A stretch of DNA of 64,000 nt from an uncultured Maribacter sp. (GTDB taxonomy: Bacteria > Bacteroidota > Bacteroidia > Flavobacteriales > Flavobacteriaceae). Shown here one piece after another: positions 9,460 through 17,368 of this stretch (within the stretch, counting starts at the first letter, position 1; each line of letters starts with the position of its first letter). Location: assembly GCF_947495965.1 (NCBI RefSeq), contig NZ_CANMBB010000011.1, forward strand, positions 17,866-81,865, in the 5' to 3' direction. Position numbers and translations under genes: made by a program. The notes below the pieces were generated by a model. The model saw only the letters and a program-made list of their open reading frames with translations. It had not been told where the DNA came from and ran no database searches.

Positions 9460-10593
9460 CTATTCTAAGTTTTCTACCTCTAACACTATAAACTGATTTA
9501 GTTGTGGTGCAAAAGAACTAAAATTATCATCTGCTATAACAACCAAAGAGCGGTTACCGTTTTTAAAATCTGGTCCAAAAGTTACACCTTCTATATTATC
9601 TACTACACCATTTGTTAACTTACTTCTAATAGATTCAAAATCGAATAGTAATTTTTTAGTAGAAGCCGTATAAACTGCTCCTTTTAAACTTGCAACATTA
9701 CTTACATTTGTTGCATTAGAAATATCTACATTATAAATTTTTACGGTATTACCTCCATTTGCATAACCAGAAGAAAAAGAGCGTTCTATCGCTAAAAATT
9801 TATTAGCTTCATATGCTAAAAGCTCTACAAGACCATTTACCTCTAAATTTGTATCATTAATAGCAGGTTTAGGAACAGAATTGAGCTCATACACAAATTC
9901 TTTTCCAAAATTTCCTTCTTCATCAATATTAATTATTCTTACGGGAGTTACTGCTTCTGTTGTTGTAGGTACTGCCCCATCTTGTTTTAGTGGTAGCTCA
10001 GTAGCTGTCCAATATTCTCTGGCATTAACATCTAAAGAAAGTGCTTCAAAAACACCATTATTTCTAGGACCTATATTCTCTTCTGAAGAAACTTTAAACT
10101 TATCTGCTATATTAAAAGAACTTATATAATCCCCAGTTAAAGAAGCTTCTCTAATAAAGGGGTTAATTCCATTATTTATGCCCCCTTCACTACTCCAAAC
10201 TATTGTATTATTTTTAGTAATACGTATAGATTCTGGGTCCGCAACGCCACTTGGTAAAGGCTCTCCATTTTCTCCTTTAAATGCTACAACATCAATTAAA
10301 TTTAAAGTGTTAAACCCTTCTAAATCATAATCTATTTCAGCAGTGTAAAATCTAACAGGCGCTTTAGAATCATCACAAATAAAATACCATTTTCCATTAT
10401 GATAATCTATTCCTGAGAGTCCGCCTACTAAAGTATTCTTAAAAAGTTCTTTTTCTGGAAATACGTATTCATCAATAAAATTTATTGAAGTTTCTTTAGT
10501 TTCCAATTTTGGTTTTTCTACTTTTCCACTAGAAGAGCTACAAGTAATAAAAACAAGAGAGAAAGCACTAAATACTATAGATAATAATCGCAT
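9460..10593 (-). CDS. Phytase-like esterase-domain lipoprotein
   Basis: A 377-residue predicted lipoprotein: hydrophobic N-terminus MRLLSIVFSAFSLVFITCSS with a lipobox Cys, then a Ser-rich linker. The body matches the bacterial 'esterase-like activity of phytase' domain, a beta-propeller: GLSGIDYHNGKWYFICDD near the start, GVADPESIRI, EGGINNGINPFIREAS, and GVFEALSLD. The final strand runs FDFESIRSKLTNGVVDNIEGVTFG. Members are often tied to phosphate-ester breakdown, but many have no proven activity and I assign no substrate. It stands alone on the minus strand and converges on the TonB-like gene across the three-hairpin element. Confidence 0.8.
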   Translation of the reverse strand: MRLLSIVFSAFSLVFITCSSSSGKVEKPKLETKETSINFIDEYVFPEKELFKNTLVGGLSGIDYHNGKWYFICDDSKAPVRFYTAEIDYDLEGFNTLNLIDVVAFKGENGEPLPSGVADPESIRITKNNTIVWSSEGGINNGINPFIREASLTGDYISSFNIADKFKVSSEENIGPRNNGVFEALSLDVNAREYWTATELPLKQDGAVPTTTEAVTPVRIINIDEEGNFGKEFVYELNSVPKPAINDTNLEVNGLVELLAYEANKFLAIERSFSSGYANGGNTVKIYNVDISNATNVSNVASLKGAVYTASTKKLLFDFESIRSKLTNGVVDNIEGVTFGPDFKNGNRSLVVIADDNFSSFAPQLNQFIVLEVENLE

Positions 10594-10730
10594 AACATTT
10601 TAAATAAATACTATTCAAATATCTTAATTATAACCCATAAAACTTAAAAACAAGATAAAAAATTATCTTAAACATAACCATAATTCTCCATAAAAAGGAA
10701 TAATCACTTTCATAGCATATTTTTTTATAA

Positions 10731-11363
10731 TTAAACACCAAGCAGTTTTACTAAATCTTGGATTGTATTTTGTCCTTTATCTTTATTATACCAAACCTGT
10801 AAATCTTGTTTAAACTCTGGAGTTAGGGTTCCATGCTCTTTTTTATAATCCTCTACCATTTTTGTAGCTATCGTAGGTCTAGAACCCCATTCTCCAAGAA
10901 CTTCTAAAGTGTCATTATCTATCATGATTAATTTAGGAATAGAGAGTGTTCCATGTACCAAAAACCTATTCATTAATTGTAGATTCTGGTCTCTTTGTAT
11001 AATTCGAAAATTTATATTCGGGTTTAATATTGCCAATTTATTCATTATTGGCATTGTTTGGGCAGCATCTCCACACCAACTTTCTGTTAAAACTAACCAA
11101 GTAACTTTTTTAGAATAAGCCTTTACTTTTTCTATTACAGCTTCATTTACTTTTATAGTTTTATCTAAACGTTTCATACGTCTATTATTTAAAACAGTAT
11201 AATTAGCTAAAGATTCCGTTTGATTTTCCCCTGTAGATTTTTCTTTTTCAGCTAAAAATCCAACTAAAGCTCTATATTCTTCATAAGAAATAGCTATATC
11301 TAGGGCTTCTTTAATTAGAGTTGTCGTTTCTTTTTCTATTGTATTATTGCCTAATGTTTCCAT
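10731..11363 (-). CDS. Thioredoxin-fold protein with WCGDA active-site region
   Basis: A 210-residue cytoplasmic protein with a thioredoxin-like fold in its second half. The expected CxxC position reads WCGDAAQTMPIMNKLA (about residue 94 onward), so a second, resolving Cys is absent; the cis-Pro is seen in GTLSIPKLIMID. It ends in a short helical tail with WYNKDKGQNTIQDLVKLL. The family is close to the Thioredoxin_9 group found in flavobacteria and bacilli, whose role is not settled. It has no signal peptide. It is a single gene on the minus strand, divergent from tag 118 bases away. Confidence 0.8.
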   Translation of the reverse strand: METLGNNTIEKETTTLIKEALDIAISYEEYRALVGFLAEKEKSTGENQTESLANYTVLNNRRMKRLDKTIKVNEAVIEKVKAYSKKVTWLVLTESWCGDAAQTMPIMNKLAILNPNINFRIIQRDQNLQLMNRFLVHGTLSIPKLIMIDNDTLEVLGEWGSRPTIATKMVEDYKKEHGTLTPEFKQDLQVWYNKDKGQNTIQDLVKLLGV

Positions 11364-11481
11364 TCAAAATAATTTTATCTCCAAATTTACTTTAGTCTGC
11401 TTTTAGAAAAGCTGATATTGATCATATTGGTAGGATAAATTTTATAAAACTTACATATCTTTAGTTTTTAGAAAATAAACT

Positions 11482-12045
11482 ATGGAAAAACATAAATGTG
11501 GTTGGTGTTTAGGAGATAACCTTTATGAACAATACCATGACCAAGAATGGGGTGTTCCTGAGAAAGAAGATGCTGCGTTGTTTGAGTTTTTAGTGTTAGA
11601 AACGTTCCAAGCAGGTTTAAGTTGGATTACCATCTTAAAAAAACGAGAAAATTTTAGGAAAGCTTTTAACAATTTTGAGTACCAAAAAATTGCGAAATAT
11701 GAGCAACCAAAAATAGACTCCTTATTACAAGATGCTGGAATAATTAGAAATAAATTAAAAGTTAATGCTACCGTTACTAATGCAAAAGCTTTTATGAAAG
11801 TACAAGAAGAATTTGGTAGTTTTAGCAAATACATTTGGGACTATGTAGACCATAAACCAATAAAAAACAAAGTTGTTAATTACAAAGAAGCCCCTGCTAA
11901 CACCCCACTTTCTGATACTATTAGCAAAGATTTAAAAAAAAGAGGTTTTAAATTTGTAGGCAGTACTGTAGTGTATGCTTTTATGCAAGCAACAGGTATG
12001 GTAAATGATCATGAAATAAATTGTTTTAGGTATAATGAAGTATAA
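11482..12045 (+). CDS. tag: DNA-3-methyladenine glycosylase I
   Basis: A 187-residue base-excision-repair enzyme that removes 3-methyladenine from alkylated DNA. The N-terminus KCGWCLGDNLYEQYHDQEWG is the family signature and supplies the Cys and His ligands of the zinc snap; the matching C-terminal zinc ligands are in NDHEINCFRY. The helix-hairpin-helix core LETFQAGLSWITILKKRENFRKAF is intact. Length is normal. The 3' end overlaps the start of the next gene by 11 bases, so the two are probably translated from one message. Confidence 0.96.
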   Translation: MEKHKCGWCLGDNLYEQYHDQEWGVPEKEDAALFEFLVLETFQAGLSWITILKKRENFRKAFNNFEYQKIAKYEQPKIDSLLQDAGIIRNKLKVNATVTNAKAFMKVQEEFGSFSKYIWDYVDHKPIKNKVVNYKEAPANTPLSDTISKDLKKRGFKFVGSTVVYAFMQATGMVNDHEINCFRYNEV

Positions 12046-12613
12046 ATTCCTATTAGTAATAGTCTTTTTTAGCGCTTTTAAAATACAGGCGCAGTTAAAG
12101 TATGAAAGAGAATTTAGAATTAAAAAATCTCAATTTCCTACTAGTGCTTTGCAATTAGTTGAAGAAAAACTTACTGGGGCAAAAAACATTAAATTTTATA
12201 AAGAAATAGATAGCTCAGTAGCCATATATAACGTTAAATTTAAAAAAGAACGGTTATGGTATAGTCTAGAATTTACTAAAGAAGGAATCCTTAAGGATAT
12301 TGAGGTGAAAATTAAAAATATTGATATTCCCGAAGAAAGTTATGAACGTATTCTTCAATTTTTAAAACAAAGTTTTACTTCCTATAAAATAAAAGAAATA
12401 CAACAACAATATGTGGTACTTAACAATGAGAAAGAAATATTAAAAATTGGTTTTCAAAACTTAATTACTCCCGATATTAATTACAAGTTATTGGTAAAAG
12501 GAAAAAAAGAAACCCGTGGTAAAAAACAATATAAAGTACTCTATAATTCCGAAGGAAAAAATATATCTATTAAAGAAACCTTACCACCTAACTACGACCA
12601 CACTTTATACTAA
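12035..12613 (+). CDS. Exported PepSY-like protein of unknown function
   Basis: A 192-residue protein with a signal peptide (MKYKFLLVIVFFSAFKIQAQ) and no lipobox. The mature part alternates charged residues and beta-strand-like stretches such as WYSLEFTKEGILKDIEVKI, reminiscent of PepSY-like folds in Bacteroidetes, but the similarity is weak and I do not name a family. It overlaps tag by 11 bases and ends 11 bases before the convergent aat stop. There is no functional link to DNA repair beyond cotranscription. Confidence 0.65.
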   Translation: MKYKFLLVIVFFSAFKIQAQLKYEREFRIKKSQFPTSALQLVEEKLTGAKNIKFYKEIDSSVAIYNVKFKKERLWYSLEFTKEGILKDIEVKIKNIDIPEESYERILQFLKQSFTSYKIKEIQQQYVVLNNEKEILKIGFQNLITPDINYKLLVKGKKETRGKKQYKVLYNSEGKNISIKETLPPNYDHTLY

Positions 12614-12624
12614 AGCTAAGTACG

Positions 12625-13269
12625 TTACTTTTCTTTTAGAACAGAAATAAAGTCATCTCTTGGTATTTCTCTTGCTCCTAAGCTCTCTAAATGTGGTGTG
12701 TACATTTGGCAATCTATAAGTTTGTATCCTTTTTCTTCTAGTTCCTGTGCCATTTTTATAAATGCAAATTTAGAAGCGTTACTACGCGTACTAAACATGC
12801 TTTCTCCACAAAAAACAGTTCCTAAATCTATACCATACAACCCACCAACAAGCTCTTTATTTTCCCAAACCTCATAAGAAACCGCTTTACCCAATTTGTG
12901 TAGTTTTACGTAAGCATTTATCATTGCAGTAGTTATCCAAGTACCTTCTTGTCCTTCTCTTTTTGCAGTAGCACAATTAATTAAAACATCTCTAAAACAT
13001 TGGTTTTTTGTTATAGAAAAAGAGTTCCCTTTTAGCACCTTACGCATACTTTTAGAAATCTTAACTTCCTCAGGAATAAGAACCATTCTAGGGTTTGGGC
13101 TCCACCAAAGAATTTGTGACCCCTCATTAAACCAAGGAAAAATTCCAGACTCATACGCTAAAAGTAAGCGTTCTGGAGACAAATCTCCACCAATTGCCAA
13201 CAAGCCATCTTCATGAGCATTTATAACAGGCGGAAAAAATAATTCTTTGTTTAAAAAATATAAAGACAC
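12625..13269 (-). CDS. aat: Leucyl/phenylalanyl-tRNA--protein transferase
   Basis: A 214-residue enzyme that adds Leu or Phe from aminoacyl-tRNA to the N-terminus of proteins bearing Arg or Lys, marking them for ClpS/ClpAP degradation (N-degron pathway). Typical motifs are FPPVINAHEDGLLAIGGDLS, LLLAYESGIFPWFNEG, ILWWSPNPRMVL and GLYGIDLGTVFCGESMFS. The C-terminal part runs LIDCQMYTPHLESLGAREI. The gene starts 90 bases downstream of the DUF3127 stop, with a terminator hairpin between, so it is probably its own unit. Confidence 0.96.
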   Translation of the reverse strand: MSLYFLNKELFFPPVINAHEDGLLAIGGDLSPERLLLAYESGIFPWFNEGSQILWWSPNPRMVLIPEEVKISKSMRKVLKGNSFSITKNQCFRDVLINCATAKREGQEGTWITTAMINAYVKLHKLGKAVSYEVWENKELVGGLYGIDLGTVFCGESMFSTRSNASKFAFIKMAQELEEKGYKLIDCQMYTPHLESLGAREIPRDDFISVLKEK

Positions 13270-13301
13270 TTTTATTTAATTTATCTTATTTATAAATACT
13301 A

Positions 13302-13334
13302 AAAAGCCTTCCTAAATTAAACTAGGAAGGCTTT
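13302..13334 (-). terminator. Rho-independent terminator of DUF3127
   Basis: AAAGCCTTCCT and AGGAAGGCTTT form an 11-bp perfect stem with an 11-base loop. Read on the minus strand the stem is followed by T-rich sequence. It lies 25 bases after the DUF3127 stop. Confidence 0.8.
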
Positions 13335-13358
13335 AATATTATTTACATTTATCTTTAA

Positions 13359-13736
13359 TTAAAAAGGTAAATCGTCGTGATCTTCTTCATTTAAATTATC
13401 TGCAGGCTCAAAAGCATCCATTGGAGGTACAGGAGGAATATTCGCATTTGGAGCTTCAGATTGTAAACTTTCTATTCTCCAACCTTGTATAGAGTTAAAG
13501 TACTTAACTTCTCCTTGTGGGTTTGTCCACTCTCTACCTCTTAAATTAATACTTACTTTTACATCTTGCCCTACAGTATGTTTATTAAGTAAATCGCACT
13601 TATCCTGCACAAACTCAATCATTATACTTTGCGGATATTGCTCATCTGTTGTAACTACTAACTCTCTTTTTCTAAACCCATTGTTTCCAAAAGTTTGTTC
13701 TTGGTTAATTAGCTTAATTTTTCCTTGTACTTCCAT
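13359..13736 (-). CDS. DUF3127 OB-fold protein with SSB-like DDLPF tail
   Basis: A 125-residue DUF3127 protein. The first 90 residues look like a small OB-fold (VQGKIKLINQEQTFG, KRELVVTTDEQYPQSI, VKVSINLRGREW), followed by a Pro-rich linker and an acidic C-terminus EEDHDDLPF. The last five residues, DDLPF, are the same as those of the SSB in this window (35230-35688), where such a tip binds repair and replication partners. DUF3127 function is not established in my knowledge. It is a monocistronic minus-strand gene with its own terminator. The DNA-binding role is an inference from fold impression and tail. Confidence 0.85.
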   Translation of the reverse strand: MEVQGKIKLINQEQTFGNNGFRKRELVVTTDEQYPQSIMIEFVQDKCDLLNKHTVGQDVKVSINLRGREWTNPQGEVKYFNSIQGWRIESLQSEAPNANIPPVPPMDAFEPADNLNEEDHDDLPF

Positions 13737-13940
13737 ATTCTCTTAATTTACTGTACTTACTTTTTTCTTTTAAAAGTGATTGTTATTTTTCTATTCCTAA
13801 ATTAAGTTTAGTTTTATATAATCTTAATTATATAGAATTACAAATGTATGAAAATTGTAATCTATTTAAAACTCTAGATCACTACCTAAAAGCAATATTA
13901 TTGCATTTTAATGTATCTTTATTACCAGAAATCATGTTCC

Positions 13941-15092
13941 ATGAATTTTAATTCTCGTAGAAAAACGTATAACCTCGTTTTATTAGCAATAGCTTTTGGT
14001 ATTGTAAGTCTTATTTTATGGAATACTAATAGTTTTTTTAAAAAGTTTAAAGAGGAAGAACGCTTAAAAATGGAGATTTGGGCAACTGCACAATCTGAGC
14101 TTTTACAATCTTCAGAAAACATGGATTTGGGAAACCTTACCATAAAAGTTCTTCAAAACAATTCTTCCTCGCCCATGATTTTAGAAAATAAAGACGGTTC
14201 TATTAGGGTAAATAATATGCCCCATAAAAAAATAGAAGACAGCCTATATATTAGAGAAAAAATACTTCAATTTCAGAATGAAAATACCCCTATTTCTATA
14301 GATCAACAAGGAGAACATTTAGCAACTTTATATTATGGTAATTCTGATGTTTTGAATAAACTTAAATATTATCCTGTTGCATTACTCTTAATAATAATTC
14401 TTTTTGGCGCCGTTATATTTTTCTTTTTTAAGACCAATAAAGCATCGGAACAAAACAAATTATGGGCAGGGATGGCAAAAGAAACTGCGCACCAAATTGG
14501 AACACCACTTTCTTCTTTATTAGGTTGGAATGAGTTACTTAAAATGGAAAATATTAACCAAGATATTACCCAAGAAATAGAAAAAGATATTGCCAGATTA
14601 GAAACTATTACAGAACGTTTTTCTAAAATTGGCTCTTTACCTACCCTTAAAGAAGCAGATATTGTAAAGGAAACACGAGAAGCTTATGAATACCTTAGAA
14701 GAAGAAGCTCTAAGCTTATTCATTTTTCTTTTGTTTCTAAAGTAGAAACTTTGCCTGTACTTATTAATAGTTCTTTATACAATTGGACTATAGAAAATTT
14801 AGTAAAAAATGGCATAGACGCTATGAAGGGCAAAGGAAGTATTGCAATTGAAATAGTCCAAAACGGTAAATATGTAAATATTTTAATTGCAGATACTGGA
14901 TCTGGAATTGCTAAAAATAATTTTCAAACTATCTTTAATCCTGGAGTTACTTCTAAAAAAAGAGGATGGGGATTAGGCCTTTCTTTAGTAAAAAGAATAG
15001 TTGAAGAATACCATAATGGAAAAATTAAAGTACTTTCGTCTGGTAAAGAGGGTACCATAATGCAAATATCCTTAAAAGTAAAAAGTACGTAA
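13941..15092 (+). CDS. Membrane sensor histidine kinase
   Basis: A 383-residue two-component sensor kinase. Two membrane helices (near residues 12-30 and 145-165) flank a periplasmic region of about 115 residues. The dimerization/phosphoacceptor box is KETAHQIGTPLSSLLGW with the His in AHQIG; then come the N box NLVKNGIDAM, the G1 box DTGSGIAKNNF and the G2 box KRGWGLGLSL. No response regulator lies next to it. I start at the ATG at 13941 (MNFNSRRKTY) rather than the in-frame ATG at 13911, because it places positive residues just before the first helix. The following gene starts inside its stop codon. Confidence 0.9.
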   Translation: MNFNSRRKTYNLVLLAIAFGIVSLILWNTNSFFKKFKEEERLKMEIWATAQSELLQSSENMDLGNLTIKVLQNNSSSPMILENKDGSIRVNNMPHKKIEDSLYIREKILQFQNENTPISIDQQGEHLATLYYGNSDVLNKLKYYPVALLLIIILFGAVIFFFFKTNKASEQNKLWAGMAKETAHQIGTPLSSLLGWNELLKMENINQDITQEIEKDIARLETITERFSKIGSLPTLKEADIVKETREAYEYLRRRSSKLIHFSFVSKVETLPVLINSSLYNWTIENLVKNGIDAMKGKGSIAIEIVQNGKYVNILIADTGSGIAKNNFQTIFNPGVTSKKRGWGLGLSLVKRIVEEYHNGKIKVLSSGKEGTIMQISLKVKST

Positions 15093-15448
15093 TGGCTGAA
15101 GTAAAATTAGTAGTTATAAAAGAAGCCGATATAACTAACAACTGTCCAGAATGTTTTAATCAAGATTTAAAACTTTCTTTTTATCAAAAACACAGTTATG
15201 GAAAATTTGTGCACAAAACAACTAATGTGGTTACACATAGGCTTACTTGTAACACCTGCAAATCTGATATTTATCCTGTAAACTGGACAGATGATATTGA
15301 ACGTATTTTTAAATATTACCAGAAAATGGCAATTCCAGAAAAAAAATCTATAAAATATACTACTCTATTTTACATTTTATTATTATCCACATTTACTCTA
15401 ATAGGTGTTGGAATATATTTATTTACTTCTGGAATTATTAAATTTTAG
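15092..15448 (+). CDS. Small zinc-ribbon-like tail-anchored protein, unknown
   Basis: A 118-residue protein with two Cys pairs, CPEC (about residues 18-21) and CNTC (about 48-51), fit for a zinc ribbon, and a C-terminal membrane segment (FYILLLSTFTLIGVGIYLF). It starts in the TAATG overlap with the sensor kinase stop and so is very likely cotranslated with it, which makes it a candidate accessory of that kinase. The last 11 bases overlap the convergent HIT gene. I do not recognise a named family. Confidence 0.7.
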   Translation: MAEVKLVVIKEADITNNCPECFNQDLKLSFYQKHSYGKFVHKTTNVVTHRLTCNTCKSDIYPVNWTDDIERIFKYYQKMAIPEKKSIKYTTLFYILLLSTFTLIGVGIYLFTSGIIKF

Positions 15449-15827
15449 CACGTATTTTAGTCGCAATAGCTTCAAATTCTTCTGTAGTTAATTTTACTTT
15501 ATTTTGAAAAGTTGCTTCTTTCATTTCATTAAGAGGAATAAGATGTACATGGGCATGAGGAACTTCCAAGCCTATAACAGTTATACCAACACGTTTACAA
15601 TCTAATGCAGCTTCTATTGCCTTACCCACTTTCCTAGAAAAAGCCATTAAACCCATATACGTTTCTTCATCTAAATCCATTATTTTATCTACCTCTTTCT
15701 TTGGAATACATAATGTGTGCCCTTTCGCATTTGGGTTTATATCTAGAAAAGCAAAAAAGTTATCATCCTCTGCTATTTTATAACAAGGAATTTCTTTATT
15801 AATAATTTTGGTAAAAATGGTTGGCAT
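15438..15827 (-). CDS. HIT-family nucleotide hydrolase
   Basis: A protein of about 129 residues from the histidine-triad superfamily, which hydrolyses nucleoside phosphoramidates and related AMP or dinucleotide compounds. The catalytic triad motif is HAHVHLIPL. Upstream family features are the zinc-free N-terminus PTIFTKIINKEIPCYKIAE and FFAFLDINPNAKGHTLCIPK. I start at the ATG at 15827 (MPTIFTKI); the in-frame ATG at 15851 would add eight residues that family members lack. Its 3' end overlaps the zinc-ribbon gene on the other strand by 11 bases. Confidence 0.93.
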   Translation of the reverse strand: MPTIFTKIINKEIPCYKIAEDDNFFAFLDINPNAKGHTLCIPKKEVDKIMDLDEETYMGLMAFSRKVGKAIEAALDCKRVGITVIGLEVPHAHVHLIPLNEMKEATFQNKVKLTTEEFEAIATKIRAKI

Positions 15828-15960
15828 ATTGTTGATTTTTAGGTTTTTCAAAGGTACAAAAGTAGTCTTAGAGAGATGTAATTTGAGGTAAAAATAAATA
15901 GTAGAAAGAAAATTCTTTAAAATTTGTTTACAATTAATTTACATTATAGAAACATTTTAG

Positions 15961-15968
15961 TAACTTTG
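15961..15968 (+). promoter_or_regulatory. -7 box TAACTTTG of the H1-like gene
   Basis: TAACTTTG matches the Bacteroidetes -7 consensus TAnnTTTG and lies 33 bases before the start codon at 16002. No convincing -33 TTG at the usual spacing is seen. Confidence 0.55.
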
Positions 15969-16001
15969 TGATTCACATATTCATTAACCTAAAAAGAGAA
16001 A

Positions 16002-16235
16002 ATGTCGAAAAAAAGTAAAAAAAAGGCTAGTAAAAAAGTTGATAAAAAGAAACTTAAGAAAAAATTAGCTAAAAAAATTGCTGCTAAAAAAGCAAAGAAA
16101 GCTGCAAAGAAAAAGAAAGCTAAAAAAGCCTTAAAAAAGAAACTTGCTAAGAAAGTTGCCGCTAAAAAGGTAGCAAAGAAAAAAGCGAAGAAAGCAAAAT
16201 TAAAAGTGGTTAAAAAAATTAGAAAAGCTAGTTAA
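16002..16235 (+). CDS. Histone H1-like lysine-rich protein
   Basis: A 77-residue protein made almost only of Lys, Ala and a few Val, Leu and Ile, in repeating units such as KKLAKKIAAKKAKKA and KKLAKKVAAKKVAKK. This composition is that of bacterial histone-H1-like or AlgP-type tails that bind DNA non-specifically. Members occur widely in flavobacteria as short free proteins. A Bacteroidetes -7 box lies 33 bases upstream and a strong shared terminator lies downstream, so it is expressed alone and possibly strongly. The codon repeats make this a place where length may vary among strains. Confidence 0.85.
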   Translation: MSKKSKKKASKKVDKKKLKKKLAKKIAAKKAKKAAKKKKAKKALKKKLAKKVAAKKVAKKKAKKAKLKVVKKIRKAS

Positions 16236-16276
16236 TTTTATCCCTTTTTTGTAATTATAAAAATTACATTAAAAAC

Positions 16277-16304
16277 AAAAACCCGGAAATATCCGGGTTT
16301 TTTT
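16277..16304. terminator. Bidirectional terminator, H1-like gene / greA
   Basis: AAAACCCGGA and TCCGGGTTTT form a 10-bp stem with A-tract and T-tract flanks between the two convergent genes, so it can stop transcription from both sides. Confidence 0.85.
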
Positions 16305-16323
16305 ATATCTAGAATTAAGTATT

Positions 16324-16800
16324 TTAAGCTCTAGTAATTTCTAAAATATCAAATTTTAAGGTACCATTAGGAACTGTAATTTCTGCAACATCTCCTACTT
16401 CTTTTCCTAATAATCCTTTTCCTATAGGAGAGTTAACTGATATTTTACCAGTTTTTAGATCGGCTTCACTTTCTGCTACAAGAGTGTACTTCATCTCCAT
16501 ACCATTGGTTTGGTTCTTTAATTTTACGGTAGATAAAACTAAAACCTTAGAAGTATCAAGCTGAGATTCATCAATTAACCTTGCATTTGCTACAATCGCT
16601 TCCATTTTAGAAATTTTCATTTCTAATAACCCTTGTGCCTCTTTTGCAGCATCATATTCTGCATTTTCAGATAAATCTCCTTTATCTCTTGCTTCTGCAA
16701 TTGCTTGCGATGCTTTTGGCCTTTCTATATCTCTTAATTGGTTTAACTCTTCTTTTAAGTTTTTTAACCCTTCTGCTGTATAATAGGATACGTTGCTCAT
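16324..16800 (-). CDS. greA: Transcription elongation factor GreA
   Basis: A 158-residue factor that enters the RNA polymerase secondary channel and stimulates cleavage of backtracked transcripts. The N-terminal coiled coil holds the family signature ARDKGDLSENAEYDAAKEAQ, including the acidic tip residues Asp and Glu; the C-terminal FKBP-like domain ends ISVNSPIGKGLLGKEVGDVAEI. Length is standard. It is a single gene that converges on the H1-like gene at a shared terminator and is divergent from the Rieske-like gene. Confidence 0.97.
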   Translation of the reverse strand: MSNVSYYTAEGLKNLKEELNQLRDIERPKASQAIAEARDKGDLSENAEYDAAKEAQGLLEMKISKMEAIVANARLIDESQLDTSKVLVLSTVKLKNQTNGMEMKYTLVAESEADLKTGKISVNSPIGKGLLGKEVGDVAEITVPNGTLKFDILEITRA

Positions 16801-16931
16801 TACTCTAAATTTAATAAATCAGAAAATCCTCTACTTATACCACATTATAAGGGTTTTTTAGTGAGGATTTAACGCAAATATACATATTTTTTGTTCATTT
16901 TTGTAAAACATATCTTAAGCTTATCTTAATT

Positions 16932-17366
16932 ATGAAATATATCTTTTCCTTTTTTATACTTAGTATTTTATTTTCTTGTAGCTCTGATAGAGGTAATAGA
17001 AACCCATATTTACAAGATATAGGATTTCGTTTTGATATTAACTTAAACTTACCAAAGTACAGTCCTTTAACTAATGTGAGCAATGCTGTTTTTGTAGATG
17101 CAAATGGTGTTGGTACTAAAGGAGCTTTTGTAATTAATACAGGTAGTACCTATAGAGCTTTTGAAGCTAGTTGTCCTAACCATGCTCCAAGTGAATGTTC
17201 TACTATGACCTTAAATAATTTAGTAGTTACATGCCCTTGCGACGACTATGAATATCATTTACTTACAGGACAACTCTTAAACACTCCTAAGGATGGGAAT
17301 CGTTATTATAACCTTTTAGAATATAGAGCTACAAGGAGTGGCAATATTGTAACTATATCTAACTAA
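16932..17366 (+). CDS. Rieske-like lipoprotein with altered cluster ligands
   Basis: A 144-residue exported protein: signal peptide with lipobox (FFILSILFSCSS), then a small all-beta domain like Rieske [2Fe-2S] proteins. The two ligand loops read ASCPNHAPSEC and CPCDDYEYH. In a canonical Rieske protein they are CxH and CxxH, so the first loop has one extra residue and the second has Asp where His is expected. It may bind no cluster or use a different ligand set. Similar proteins occur in flavobacteria under the name Rieske or nitrite-reductase small subunit. Its stop is 2 bases from the convergent oxidoreductase stop. Confidence 0.75.
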   Translation: MKYIFSFFILSILFSCSSDRGNRNPYLQDIGFRFDINLNLPKYSPLTNVSNAVFVDANGVGTKGAFVINTGSTYRAFEASCPNHAPSECSTMTLNNLVVTCPCDDYEYHLLTGQLLNTPKDGNRYYNLLEYRATRSGNIVTISN

Positions 17367-17368
17367 AT

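Noticed and set aside
10652..10669. AAGATAA/TTATCTT inverted repeat
   Set aside because: Only 7 bp of A/T-rich sequence with no T-run or link to a promoter; expected by chance in such DNA.
10731..11363. Missing second active-site Cys in the thioredoxin-like protein as a novelty
   Set aside because: The WCGDA form is, as far as I know, usual for this subgroup, so it is not a sign of decay.
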